A DNA stretch of 64,000 nucleotides from Eublepharis macularius (GCF_028583425.1 NC_072805.1:17184001-17248000), one strand, 5' to 3'. Shown: positions 32,343-42,529, counted from the stretch's first letter. Translations and numbers: made by a program. The notes: a model not told the origin generated them from the letters alone.

Positions 32343-34091
32343 ATGTACCGGGCAGCCCCCACCGTGCCCCGCCTGGAGAAGTGGCTAGTTAAAAAGGGAG
32401 ATTGCCCTTGGGAAGCCGGTTCCTTCAAGGAACTTGAGCTTGAGAGCATTGACCCGCTCCAGATAGTTAGAAGCGCCTTCCAGGATTTCTGTGACAAGGA
32501 GAAGCCTAGGTCTAGCAAGAAAGATAGATATGGAACTTGGGCACTTTTCACCGCCCTACAGGACAGCGTGTCCCTAATTAATAAGCTACAGGCAGCTCAG
32601 GAAGAACAGGAACAGGAGATAGAAAAGTTAAAGAAGGAGAAGAAAGAGTATGAGGAAAAGGCAGCCGAGTGGCGTTCAGAACGCGTTAATTTCATGCTGG
32701 AGAAGCAGGGACTAACCACTGCCCTCCAGGACGCTCAGCACAAGGCTGAAGTAGCCACCGCTCGTGCCGATATGGCTGAGCACGCAGTAATTGAAGGACA
32801 GGAGAAGATTGCAAAATTAACCCATGCTGCCCAGTTCATGGCAGAGCAGAAAGTTGCAAAGATAGCCGCAGCAGACCACTCCGCTTGTAAGAGGGAGCTA
32901 GAGGCCCTAAAGCAGCACCTAGGGATGCAGCAGGCCGTAATTTCCGCTGTGCATCCCGCAGCCCTCTTGGCCCTCCCCAAAGGTAGTACCGACAGCTGGT
33001 CATCCCCTTCGTCCCAGCCCGAGGAAGCCCCACAGCCCCTCCATCCGATAGCTACTAAAGAAATTGTCTCCATGGACGAAGATGGCAAAAAGACAGACCG
33101 GGTCGTTAAGGAAACCCGCAATTGGAGGCCCGATGAGCTCCAAGTCATAGCAGATCGCATGGGGCCCCTAAACCGAGACACGGCCATCCAGTGGTTCACC
33201 CATGTAACCACCTCTCAGCCCTCCGCTAGTGGTTCCGACGTGTCCCAGCTGGCCCGCCAATGCGCCGCCCCTGAAATAGTCTTGGCCCTCAATGCCTATA
33301 TTTCTAATCGGAGACTAGCCACCCGCAGTCAGTATGGGTCCATCAAAGAGTTGTGTGCGTTCCTATGGCCCACCAAGAGTTTAAAGGCCCAGTACATTGC
33401 AGAGTCCCAAAAACCCGGAGAGGACCCAGAGGCATACTTAGCTAGGAAGCAGCTCCTCGCTGAGCTAGCGGACGAAGTAGACCTAGATGCAAGTGATGTG
33501 CCCGACTTCGACGAGCTAGAGTTCAGAAGGGCAGTCATAGATGGTCTTAACAGTACTACCCGCCTAGCCCTGGCAGGAGTTGAACCTGGGAGCATCTCAT
33601 GGGGAGACCTGGAAGCTCGCATCAGGAGCATTGCTGGCCTGTTGCGAGAGACCGGAGCGATCCGCCATGTGAAGTCCCCGGCCTCCCATAGGAAAGAGAG
33701 TGAGCCCATAAACACAGTCACGTATGCCAATCATGGTCCCCACTCCCAATATCGGCCCCAAGGGCATAGCTCGTACTCGGAGCCTAGAGGTGGCATCTTG
33801 CGTGGGAGAAGTGGTAGCTTCACTCGGGGCCGCAGCCAGAGGGACTCCCGTCCAGGAGTGACCTTTGCGCCCACCCCCAGTCACTACCCTTCCTCCCCAC
33901 AGGTACCCTCTGAGCCCTGGAGACCTGTGCTGCCCTCGGCGCCCCTGCCCCCTCGGGCACCTCACCCCTACAATCACCAGGTCTACCCTCCCCCAAGTCA
34001 GGCTGACTCCTGGAGACCGCAGCCAAAGAACCATGAGGAGCCCTCTGACCTAGGAGAGCCGCCACCAGCTGGGAACCCCTTTTTCCAATAG
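32343..34091 (+). CDS. Gag-like protein of the endogenous retroviral element
   Basis: An open frame of 582 codons from the first ATG. Rough parts: an N-terminal matrix-like segment (MYRAAPTVPRLEKWLVKKGD); a long coiled coil (about 80-195); a proline/serine linker (about 225-245); a capsid-like helical block (about 260-450) with a major-homology-like QKPGEDPEAYLARKQ near 355. The tail has an arginine-glycine-rich box (about 482-504, RGGILRGRSGSFTRGRS), a PSAP late-domain motif (531-534) and many prolines. No CCHC zinc knuckle is visible; the RG box may take over nucleic-acid binding, as in foamy viruses. That last point is inference. Confidence 0.75.
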   Translation: MYRAAPTVPRLEKWLVKKGDCPWEAGSFKELELESIDPLQIVRSAFQDFCDKEKPRSSKKDRYGTWALFTALQDSVSLINKLQAAQEEQEQEIEKLKKEKKEYEEKAAEWRSERVNFMLEKQGLTTALQDAQHKAEVATARADMAEHAVIEGQEKIAKLTHAAQFMAEQKVAKIAAADHSACKRELEALKQHLGMQQAVISAVHPAALLALPKGSTDSWSSPSSQPEEAPQPLHPIATKEIVSMDEDGKKTDRVVKETRNWRPDELQVIADRMGPLNRDTAIQWFTHVTTSQPSASGSDVSQLARQCAAPEIVLALNAYISNRRLATRSQYGSIKELCAFLWPTKSLKAQYIAESQKPGEDPEAYLARKQLLAELADEVDLDASDVPDFDELEFRRAVIDGLNSTTRLALAGVEPGSISWGDLEARIRSIAGLLRETGAIRHVKSPASHRKESEPINTVTYANHGPHSQYRPQGHSSYSEPRGGILRGRSGSFTRGRSQRDSRPGVTFAPTPSHYPSSPQVPSEPWRPVLPSAPLPPRAPHPYNHQVYPPPSQADSWRPQPKNHEEPSDLGEPPPAGNPFFQ

Positions 34092-35309
34092 GGATGCCCG
34101 GGGGTCACACATGCTTCTCCCCACTTAACTGCCCGTGGGAGAAAACCAAAGGTTGAGGCTAGCCTTCGACCTCCGGGAACTAAAAATAGCTGGAAACTTA
34201 AAAGAGAGGAGGAAAGATTCCAAAGGGTGATTCGCACCCAGAACCCAGCACCAACTTTGCCAGACACCTCTGAAAGAAACCTGGCAGAGCTGCAAAATAA
34301 AATTCAGGAGCTCATAAGTGTAAATAGGGAACAGAATTTAAAAATAAATGATCTTAATAAAGAGAATGAGGAATTAAAAGAAAAATTAAATGCTTGCACA
34401 ATAGAGAAAGAGCAGCTCCACAATAAATTCCTTAACATGCAGACTTTGCTGGAGAACCAGAATAATGAAACTGCCACTTTAAAAACCCTGATGCAAAATC
34501 TCCTGGAATCCCAGAGACTCACTGAGGCAAGATTAAAGACTTTAGAGGAACAATCAGTGATTGAATCAGCACCCTGCCCCGCCAAAGGCAGTGAAACATG
34601 TAGCCAGTCACCTTTGCCTCCAATTTCTGCCTCAGCCCCCATGCCCAAGAAGCCAGAATTCACTTTAGCCTCTGAGCATGTGCAGAGTTTAAAAGCCATT
34701 CCCCAAGCAATTGTCTTGGCTCCCATAGACTGCCCCCAGCCAAGCTATACACAGCCCACCGTGACTGTGCCCTCTTGCAATGATCCTGAAGAACAGGTAA
34801 ACAAAAGTAAAAATGCAGTTCCTTTAAAAGAATTAAATTGCTTTGAAAAACCAGTGCTTGCAACTACACACCAAATAGCTTTCTCTCAGACTTCCCTGAC
34901 TAACACCCCTGAAGAAAACCTTATGTTGTGCCTGCGTGGTTTAGTAGTGCTTGAGCTAATTCAGAGACATTTGTGTATCTGTTTCCACGTTTTAAAAGGC
35001 TCAAGCCCAAAACTTAATGAAAAGGTAGAGCCTCCAGCAGTAAGTGCAGTCAGGAATGTAATAATGCAAGTGAGCAGACTCCAGAAAGAATCCCAGTTGC
35101 TAGCAGCGTCTAAAACAAACTGTTCCCACTCAGCGCTGCACCCCCACCCCTCATTGAAATGGAAAGACTGGTCAGACCAGGATTCTGACCTCCTCCCAGT
35201 TCGTCCTTTTGTCCTCTCCCAGGCTGGAGTAAGCCCAAATAAATGTAATCACTGGTTCCCTGTCAGAATTTGGAAGGGATTGGAACCAGGAGTAGAAAAG
35301 CCACCGTAA
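34092..35309 (+). CDS. Coiled-coil protein in the pol position of the element (unrecognised)
   Basis: An open frame of about 405 codons in the same frame as gag and directly after it, the arrangement used by gamma- and epsilonretroviruses to make Gag-Pol by stop-codon read-through. It has no early ATG of its own, which fits that mode. Instead of protease or polymerase it shows a basic start, a strong heptad coiled coil (about 34260-34560; LAELQNKIQELI, ENEELKEKLNA, TLKTLMQNLLESQ), then a Pro/Ser/Thr-rich stretch and a tail I cannot assign. The function is unknown. The origin could be a remodelled viral region or captured sequence. Confidence 0.6.
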   Translation, partial: GCPGVTHASPHLTARGRKPKVEASLRPPGTKNSWKLKREEERFQRVIRTQNPAPTLPDTSERNLAELQNKIQELISVNREQNLKINDLNKENEELKEKLNACTIEKEQLHNKFLNMQTLLENQNNETATLKTLMQNLLESQRLTEARLKTLEEQSVIESAPCPAKGSETCSQSPLPPISASAPMPKKPEFTLASEHVQSLKAIPQAIVLAPIDCPQPSYTQPTVTVPSCNDPEEQVNKSKNAVPLKELNCFEKPVLATTHQIAFSQTSLTNTPEENLMLCLRGLVVLELIQRHLCICFHVLKGSSPKLNEKVEPPAVSAVRNVIMQVSRLQKESQLLAASKTNCSHSALHPHPSLKWKDWSDQDSDLLPVRPFVLSQAGVSPNKCNHWFPVRIWKGLEPGVEKPP

Positions 35310-37006
35310 AGAGACTTGAGTTCAAGTCCCCACAGCCCCCATCCCTTTTCGTTGTGCAGCCTTAACTTTATGTGTGTGTGAACCTGAAGCCCAATTCCCT
35401 TTTGAAATTAGATGTAAAAAGCCAACTTGGCTTCATATAATCATTTAGTGTTTTTGTTATTTCTTGTCAGTTCTATTCTTTAACTTTCTTAGGCGGGCCC
35501 CACAGTTGGGACCCTTGGGGGAAACACGGCAACCAAAGCCAAATAGGACCACCACCGAGAGTGATTCTTAATTGGATTTTAAGCCGCATGTTCGGAAAAA
35601 AAAAATTGCACAGTCAAACGAGATTTGCTGTGTGTGAACGTGTTTGAAGAGGCTTTAGCCCAGAGGTGAATACATTCTTTCGAACATAGTGGAACCACCA
35701 AAAAAGGTGATCCCTGTATTCGAAAATATATCACCCACCGTGCTGGTGAAGATCCCGCATCTACGTAGATTCGGGGTCTCACCTGCCAGACCCACGCTTT
35801 CGCATGATGGTCGGCTTTGGCTTTGAGGGCCGTGCCTCCCCTGAAGGAAACCCCCGTCCAGCCCGTCAACCCCCTCTTTTACTAATGCTCATATTCGTCA
35901 TGGTGAGTTGCTATGCGGTGCCACCATCTAGTACGCTTTAGTGCAAAGGTAAAAGACCCGCCAGTATTTTGTAAATATGTTACCCCTGGAATATGTTATT
36001 GAGGTGCGTTCGCTACGCACAAGGGGCAGCGTGCCTCATTTACATAGCCAGGATCCCCCGCGCCAAGATGACCCCCGAACACCCCAGACCCAGTGGCGCC
36101 GGCAGATCTCGGCCGCCTCCGCCGCTTTTCGATAAACGCTGCCGAGCACCTTCGGCTTCATTTCGGCCCTTTCCGCCAGCAGCCGCCAACCCTGTCTAAG
36201 GTGATCTTTTCCCTTGCCCGTACCGTATAAGGGAAAAGAAGGGGGGGAGACATATTGAAGTCATAATGAAGCCCTGCCAGGCACCCCAAGTAAGGGCAAC
36301 CTAAAAGTACCCCAGACCCGTATGCTTCTTGCTCCGTGTGTTTTTCTTTTTGCTCAGTGCATTTTTCTTTTGCTCAGTATATTTTTCTTTTTGCCCGGTG
36401 TACCTTTTTTTTTGAACCAGAAAATGGGGCCTCCCGAGGGAGTCCCTCCAAAAATTGCTTGTCCTGCAAACATATGACGAGAGCCTATTTTAGGAAATTA
36501 AGCGAAGGTCCCCGTCTGCAGCAACCCTTATAGTTGCTGGATACCGCTCTCTAGTTTTTTTTTCCTTCTTAAAGCGGCAAGGCCAGGCCGAGCCGGACCG
36601 ATAACTCTCAGCCTGCAAAATAAACACAGCCCGCCACCGAGCAAGGGGCACCTGAAGGCCACATAGCCTAGGCACCCAGGGACCCCTGGGGCGAGTTTGC
36701 ATAATCCCGCCTAACGTACAACTGACCCTCGCTCGACGTAAAGACGTCCCCCCTGAAATATACATGCTTTAAGAAGAAGCCCCCGCACAGGAGTTCCCCA
36801 GAGCAACAAGCTGGAAGGCTCGCTTAGTGCCCCTGGGACTTCTCGTTCGAACCCCGCTCAATAGACAGTGCTGGCAGAAAAATACCCTCCCTTTTTCCCC
36901 CGCTTCACTTCATTCATTTTGCTGCAATAAACTCAGGGAACCTGTACTTATACCCACAGGTCTCCCCAGGATATTTTCGCTACAGAAAGGAAAAGAAGGC
37001 CGGGAG
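35310..37006 (+). other. Non-coding stretch between the coiled-coil frame and env
   Basis: About 1.7 kb without any pol-like reading. It contains short hairpins (GTGCG..CGCAC near 36003) and a fourfold pyrimidine-rich repeat TTTTTCTTTTTGCTCAGT (about 36337-36415). A good acceptor-like CTTATACCCACAG ends at 36959, 47 bases before the env ATG; retroviral env is normally expressed from a spliced RNA, so this is a plausible env acceptor. Confidence 0.55.
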
Positions 37007-39394
37007 ATGAGACACCTGGCCACTCTGTGTTTGCTCGTGCTGGCAGGCACCCTAATAGAGGGACGCCCGTCCAAATTAATGCCCTACCCCCACTGGAGAT
37101 GTATTAACACACTGGCAGGAAACGAAATGATGGTCTGCAAGGTTGTGCAGCAGAGCAATATGACCACCCCAACGGATCGCACAAACTTCCGCAGTTGCGA
37201 AGAGCAGTGGATCCGACCCCCAGAGCTTGTTATTTTATGTGTGGGAGTGAAAACCATGTCCCAAGAATTAGTGTGCTATTCACCTACTGACACAGTGGCA
37301 CCACTTGCTCCGATCCCATGTATGTTCCTCCCCCGCATCAGGCCAGCCCCCACCGCAGTCCCGGTGGTAGACAAATATACCACCCCTGCCAATTTCGAAA
37401 CCTCGCCGTTTGTCACTGAGGCTCTCAGACCATACTGTGAAGTTATTTTAGTGTCGGCCGCAGTATGGAAGGCAGGAGACCCCTTTAGAATGACCATCCT
37501 ACTAGGCACCACTGCCACTGAATCTGCATCAGTCACTATCACGCCCCCTTCAGGCACAGTTCTCTCCTTTGCTATAGAGCGCTGGGAGAACCTGACCTGG
37601 ATTGTAAAAGAGGAAGACCTAGCCAAACATGGCCCACCCGATTGGATACTGGTTCAACAGACGCCCGAATGCCAAACCAAGCCCCTAGTAGAGAAATTTC
37701 ACCGGCTTGGGCTGCTCTTTGTAAATTTGACTCATGAACCAGGCAATTACTCCCTGCTGATCCGGACCCAGGAGACCCACACTGTCCAAATTGACCTTTT
37801 GATTGCTAGCAATGAACAATTAAGCCAAGGCGGCACGCATATAGTGGGCTCCCATGTTTTGAAAACTGACATTCGAGAGAGAGTTCTAGTCCGCCCGCAA
37901 ATGTCTTTAAAAGAGATCCGCATAGACTTAGCTGAGCTAAATATAACCCAGAGGCTGCCGCAGTGCGCTCCCTATCTGGAGGCCGGTAGCAAGGGTTGGA
38001 ATGCATGGCTACAACTGTGGATCAATCCCTCCCCCTCTCTCTCGCGTGCCAGACGAAGCATTGCCGACTGGACTGCTCCTGCAGCCGGAGGCTTAGCAAT
38101 CATGGATTCGGTCAATATTGAGACTCTCGCTAATAAGTTTGCCCATGTCACGACTAGCATCTCCGACTTAGGTAAACCGGTGGTGCAGTCCCTAAATTCC
38201 ATTTCGAATGGGCAACACGAGATCAGCTCCATTTTAGTTAACTGGGAGAGTCAAATTGAAAGAGATTTTTCTCTGCTGCTCAAAGGAACGCAGTCTTTTG
38301 AACGCAACGTGTCAATAGCCATGGCATGTATGCAAGCCCAACAATTAAATCAGGCTGTGGCCATGGGGCTAATTCGGCAAGCCACGGACGGGCACTTGCC
38401 CCTGGAAATTAAAAGATTGATTATGCCCAAATTGTCACCCATCGAACTGGAGCTTGAATCCTGGTGGTCTCTTGTAAATTCCTCATTCTCACCGACCACT
38501 CAGGAGCTTAAATTATTTTTATTAACGGCCAGTGCGCACGAGTCATTCCATGTGTACCCAGTCGTGCCTCTGGGACTCCAAGTCAGCGACACCGAAGTTC
38601 TTTACGCCAGACACCCCGACCATTGGGCCCGCTTCACCCCGACCGGATGGCAGCTCGTCAGCCTCCAAGAGTGCCAGCATCGAGACCAGACCGGCTTCAT
38701 TTGCCAAGACCAAGCCTTTGCACCTCATCACCCCTGTGTAGCCCCGCAAGTCGACGCCCTCAACGAGTGCTCTTTCGAGGTCGTCCGGGAGAACAGCTCC
38801 GCTGTGGTCTACCTTGGGAAAGGATGTGCCTGCGTGCGAACGGCCTGCGACGTTGTGATCCTGAACTCGTTCCAGCTCAAGCCCGTGATCCCGGGAGTCA
38901 ACCGCTGCTTCTGCAACCTGTCTTCGGTGGCAGCCTGCGACTTCACCTACACGGTACCGGTCTGGACCCAAGAAGAGATCCTGGTGGCACCCTCCATCTA
39001 TCGTTATGTGAAGCCAGTCTCCCTCGGCATCGGTCTGGAACTAATACACGAGCTCCTGACCCACCCGCAGCTCCATCGCACCCTCCAGAGTATCCAGAGG
39101 GACGGGGATACTACTGCTTTGGTTGTGTCCCACAATGGCAAGGAAATTTTGGACCTTGTCCAGCGGATTAAGACCACCGGCGAGCACTCGTGGTGGAAAA
39201 CCCTCTTTGGCTGGAGCCCCACTGCCACTGGAATTTACAATTTGGCTTTGCACCCGATTGTCGTCATTTTGGCTTTCCAAGTTTTGTTGTGTGCCTCACT
39301 GCTTTATTTGGGCTGTTGGAGCCGCCGACAGCTCCAGCAGCTCCAACTGTCCTACCGTTTGGATCACTACAATCCAGACCTCCTCTTGCCTTAA
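37007..39394 (+). CDS. Envelope glycoprotein of the endogenous retroviral element
   Basis: An open frame of 795 codons from the first good ATG. A signal peptide (RHLATLCLLVLAGTLIEG) leads a surface part with several N-glycosylation sites. A furin-type site RARR (347-350) is followed by a long transmembrane subunit of about 445 residues. A membrane span lies near 745-771 (LHPIVVILAFQVLLCASLLY) and is followed by a short cytoplasmic tail. I see neither the CX6CC motif nor the CWLC motif of gamma-type envelopes; cysteines cluster instead in CACVRTAC and CFCNLSS. The long TM subunit recalls spuma- or epsilon-type envelopes, but no closer assignment is possible here. Confidence 0.75.
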   Translation: MRHLATLCLLVLAGTLIEGRPSKLMPYPHWRCINTLAGNEMMVCKVVQQSNMTTPTDRTNFRSCEEQWIRPPELVILCVGVKTMSQELVCYSPTDTVAPLAPIPCMFLPRIRPAPTAVPVVDKYTTPANFETSPFVTEALRPYCEVILVSAAVWKAGDPFRMTILLGTTATESASVTITPPSGTVLSFAIERWENLTWIVKEEDLAKHGPPDWILVQQTPECQTKPLVEKFHRLGLLFVNLTHEPGNYSLLIRTQETHTVQIDLLIASNEQLSQGGTHIVGSHVLKTDIRERVLVRPQMSLKEIRIDLAELNITQRLPQCAPYLEAGSKGWNAWLQLWINPSPSLSRARRSIADWTAPAAGGLAIMDSVNIETLANKFAHVTTSISDLGKPVVQSLNSISNGQHEISSILVNWESQIERDFSLLLKGTQSFERNVSIAMACMQAQQLNQAVAMGLIRQATDGHLPLEIKRLIMPKLSPIELELESWWSLVNSSFSPTTQELKLFLLTASAHESFHVYPVVPLGLQVSDTEVLYARHPDHWARFTPTGWQLVSLQECQHRDQTGFICQDQAFAPHHPCVAPQVDALNECSFEVVRENSSAVVYLGKGCACVRTACDVVILNSFQLKPVIPGVNRCFCNLSSVAACDFTYTVPVWTQEEILVAPSIYRYVKPVSLGIGLELIHELLTHPQLHRTLQSIQRDGDTTALVVSHNGKEILDLVQRIKTTGEHSWWKTLFGWSPTATGIYNLALHPIVVILAFQVLLCASLLYLGCWSRRQLQQLQLSYRLDHYNPDLLLP

Positions 39395-39811
39395 TGGATG
39401 TACTTGGCGCCCCGTTTAACCCTTGCTTGTTTTACTACTTACATTGTTATGAGATACGCTTACGTGTGTGCTTAATATGTATGAACTCTGCACCAGCCCC
39501 ATGGACGCTTTGCTGCCGGACACCGCTCCGAGGCCCTCTTGTGGACTAGGGGGGGACATATTTCTCCGCCTCCCAGCCCACGGCCAGCCTTCGAACCGCC
39601 AGCCACCTCCATGAGGACTAGAACTGTGTGCCTGAAGCCCTTCTCGCCGCCTGCCGACCCTGCCCTGCGGATTGACGCAGACAGCAAGGGGGGGTGGAAG
39701 TGTGTTTTGGAACACATGGACTAAGCTTGCTTGTTCTTGTAAATATGCAACCCAGTCCAGCAGCTGTACTGCGGACTGAGCCGTCTGTGATCTTTGTAGC
39801 TCTATTGTTTT

Positions 39812-40645
39812 ATGAATTTCTTTGCATTGCTTTCATGAATTTCACTCCCATGAATTTAGCCCCGAACTAGCCCCTCCCTCTATTTACTGCAAGTGCGCCC
39901 ATGATCTTCCCATGAACTGGGACCCTTTTATCACCCCCCATTAATTTTATCCCTATGAATTTGATTTTAACCTTATGAATTGCCTTTTTAACCTGACTCC
40001 CTCCGCCGAGGTAATTCTAGCCTATTTATCATTTTATGAATTTGGTTTTAACCGGGACCACTCCTGAACGGTCTCTTTTAAAGGTTATTTTATTCCTGAT
40101 TTTAGACTCTATGAATTTGGTTTTAATCTGGCTGCATGAGTTAGCCTTTTAATTGCGAAGTTTATTTTTCAGCCCCTATGAGCCCTTCCGCCGCTTACCC
40201 TCATGAATTATTTCCTCGCACTTGCTTTTATCATTGCTGCTTTTATCTATGAGTTGGTTTCAACTTCCTGGTTTATTGCTTTTATCATATATATATGTAT
40301 TTATGATTTTAACAATTTATGAATTGCTCTACCCTCTATGAATTGATCTATGCCTGACTTGTACTTTCTTATATGAATTATTTCCTCACCTATGAGATTT
40401 GTTTTAACTTCCTATGAAATAGCCTGCTTTTATTCTTACATTCATGAATTGTATCCATGAATTGCCTTTGCTTTTAATCCTACGCCTATGAATTAATCCA
40501 TGTATATGAATTGCTCCTGGTTTTTAGTGCTCTTAACCCATCATGAATTACGTATGAATTACCTCCATCCATGAATTGATCAATGTACAAGAATATGAAT
40601 TATTGCTATTTATATGCATGAATTGCTCATTGCTGCCTATGAATT
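39812..40645 (+). repeat. Dispersed ATGAATT heptamer array in the element's 3' region
   Basis: I count 21 exact ATGAATT copies, all on the plus strand, in 834 bp, spaced irregularly (about 11 to 90 bp), plus near-variants such as ATGAGTT and ATGAACT. Between them lie CCT- and TTTTAA-rich spacers. No coding frame runs through it. Confidence 0.85.
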
Positions 40646-40888
40646 GCTGTCTATGTTGACTGTAGCACTTAGCACACCCCCTGGTGTGACCCCAGAGACC
40701 TGCAGCCCATTGGCTGACCTAAATTGCACTTATTCGGTTAGATGGTTCTCCAAACTAAATTTTGAGTGACGCCTCCCCCTCCTTCCCTTCCCACTCCTTC
40801 TTCGCTCGAAGCTCGACCACCGGACATTGCCGACCACCTCGCCTTGAAGTCAAGTTCGGAGACCCACGCGCCTGACGTCACGTGGTCT

Positions 40889-40900
40889 CCGAGGGGGGGA
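40889..40900 (+). promoter_or_regulatory. Polypurine tract before the 3' LTR
   Basis: GAGGGGGGGA lies two bases before the 3' LTR, the usual place for plus-strand priming. Confidence 0.7.
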
Positions 40901-40902
40901 AT

Positions 40903-42292
40903 TGTTGCCAAGTAGGCCCCCTCTCATGCTTTAAAGCCTGCCATGAACTGTGTTAAAGTTTCCTGCGTTGCTGTTTCACTGCTGCACCAAAGACTGCTTT
41001 GCACGTGTGTGCTCTAATACACGTGTCAGTTTCCTGCCTGCGTGTTAATTGCCTTGCTGCTGCAATAGACTGTGTAGTTCACTGACTCCATGTTTGGTTA
41101 ACTGCACAAAGGACTCTTTTTCTGGGCAGCCCTGCCCTGCCCTGTATCTGGACTTCCCAGTGTGTGTTTGGACTGTGTTACAAGTATGCCCCGTGCCTGC
41201 AGTGCCATCTGCCACGGACCGTGCCGGTTCCCTGCCTTGGACTGTGTTTTAAAGTGTTGTTCCCCCCCCTGCCTCCATGGAAGCCTGCCTCATATGGGCC
41301 CAAGCCGCTGCTAGCAGCCGGGCGCCTGCCGGGGAAACCTCCAGCGAGCCTGGCCAGGCGCTCCCTGGTCAGTTCCCGTCTGGAGCCTCCCGCGGGCCGG
41401 TCCCTGAGCTTGCCCTCGCTACCGGGCAGCCTGCAAACCAGCCCCAGCTATGCCCAGCCGGCATCCATGTTCTCAGGCAGCCAGAAGACCCTGGGAAGAA
41501 GACTGCTTTGGGAAGCCATTTCGGCGAAGCGGGCACACCACGTCCGCAGCGAGAGCCCCTCGCCCCGCTCTGCATATCTTAGGAGCCGCCCCGGAGAAGA
41601 ACTAAGTGCCGACCATCCCAAGCACTTAGAGAATGCATCTCAAAGAAACCTCCGCATTCCAGAGCTGATGACATCAGGACAAGCCCTGTCCGCTGGAACA
41701 TCCTTTCAGCCCACTTGGATTTCCCCCTCCCTCTTTTGTCCCCTCTTCCTGAGGTGTCACTTATCACGATCAGATTACCAAAGTGGCCCATCCAAGCCAT
41801 TCAGTAGCCCATTAGACCCTTTGTCTTAATCTGTGAGAACCACCAAGTACAGCACCAGCCCCAGGGTACGTTTTGGGGTATTTAAGCCGGTCTCCCAGAC
41901 CGCATGGTGCGCGTGCCATCCTATCCAGAACCCCTCGCTGTCCGTCTGTGGTCCCAGTGCTGGCATTGGGCCACCCTCGCTGTCGTGTCTCTGCTTCGCT
42001 CCAGGATAAGTGAGTATTCCCCCTATCATCGTTGGGAACCAGCTAATGCGAACGTCTCTGTATTTCATACTCTGTATTTCCTAGTACTTGTATGTTTTCT
42101 TGTATGTATGTGCAAGCTCAGGCTTACGCCACACTAAATACACGTGTTTGGAACTTATTTGTAGTCTGCCTCTTTTTCACTAGAGTGTCTGGGATCGGGA
42201 CCTCCATAGACATAGGTTAAGATCCGCGCTTATTTTAAGTTACAGACTGCTAAGCTAATTTCCCCTTATAATAAAGAGCAGTTCTGGTAACA
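40903..42292 (+). repeat. 3' LTR
   Basis: 1390 bp, TGTTGCC to GGTAACA. It matches the 5' LTR except for three bases and a one-base length difference in a C run. TATA-like TATTTAAG at 41879-41886. Confidence 0.9.
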
Positions 42293-42529
42293 ATGGGGGC
42301 AGCTTTGCGAGCAGGAAATAGTCCAAGTTACACAACTGTAATTCCAAATAACTATCTTGCACCCTCTTACAGCAGGTGACAACACGTTTTCCCCACAGGG
42401 GTCAGCTAAAACAATTTTTTAAAAGCCCACTAGCTTCCGTTTCACCAAGAAAATCTAGGCTAGAGCTGAAAATGCATTGCTCATCAAAGGAGACTGGTCA
42501 ATTGGAATGCCTTTTGACCCCCTACCTCC
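42293..42529. other. Flank of the retroviral element, nothing recognised
   Basis: Begins with the target duplication ATGG. No features recognised. Confidence 0.5.

Larger units (their letters stand above)
29494..42296 (+). mobile_element. Endogenous retrovirus-like element, gag / coiled-coil / env, without recognisable pol
   Basis: A complete LTR-bounded element (29498-42292) with the 4-bp target duplication ATGG on both sides. Order of parts: 5' LTR, tRNA-Ala primer binding site, long leader with tandem repeats, gag, a coiled-coil frame in read-through position, a 1.7-kb non-coding stretch, env, a 1.5-kb 3' region with an ATGAATT array, purine tract, 3' LTR. I see no protease, reverse transcriptase or integrase, so it must depend on enzymes from elsewhere. 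The two LTRs differ by only three bases and one length change in a C run, so the insertion is young. The ends look whole and the three open frames show no break. The nearest family is uncertain: gag with a gamma/epsilon-like layout, env not of the usual gamma type. Confidence 0.85.

Noticed and set aside
33597-34065. Minus-strand frames over gag
   Set aside because: Shadows of the gag coding frame.
36827-37006. Upstream extension of env
   Set aside because: It has no ATG, and the ATG at 37007 is followed at once by a good signal peptide.
38543-39280. Frames on both strands overlapping env
   Set aside because: Shadows of the env frame with no signal, domain or independent support.
39812-40645. 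CRISPR-like array of ATGAATT repeats
   Set aside because: The repeat unit is only 7 bp, spacing is irregular, and the context is a vertebrate retroelement.
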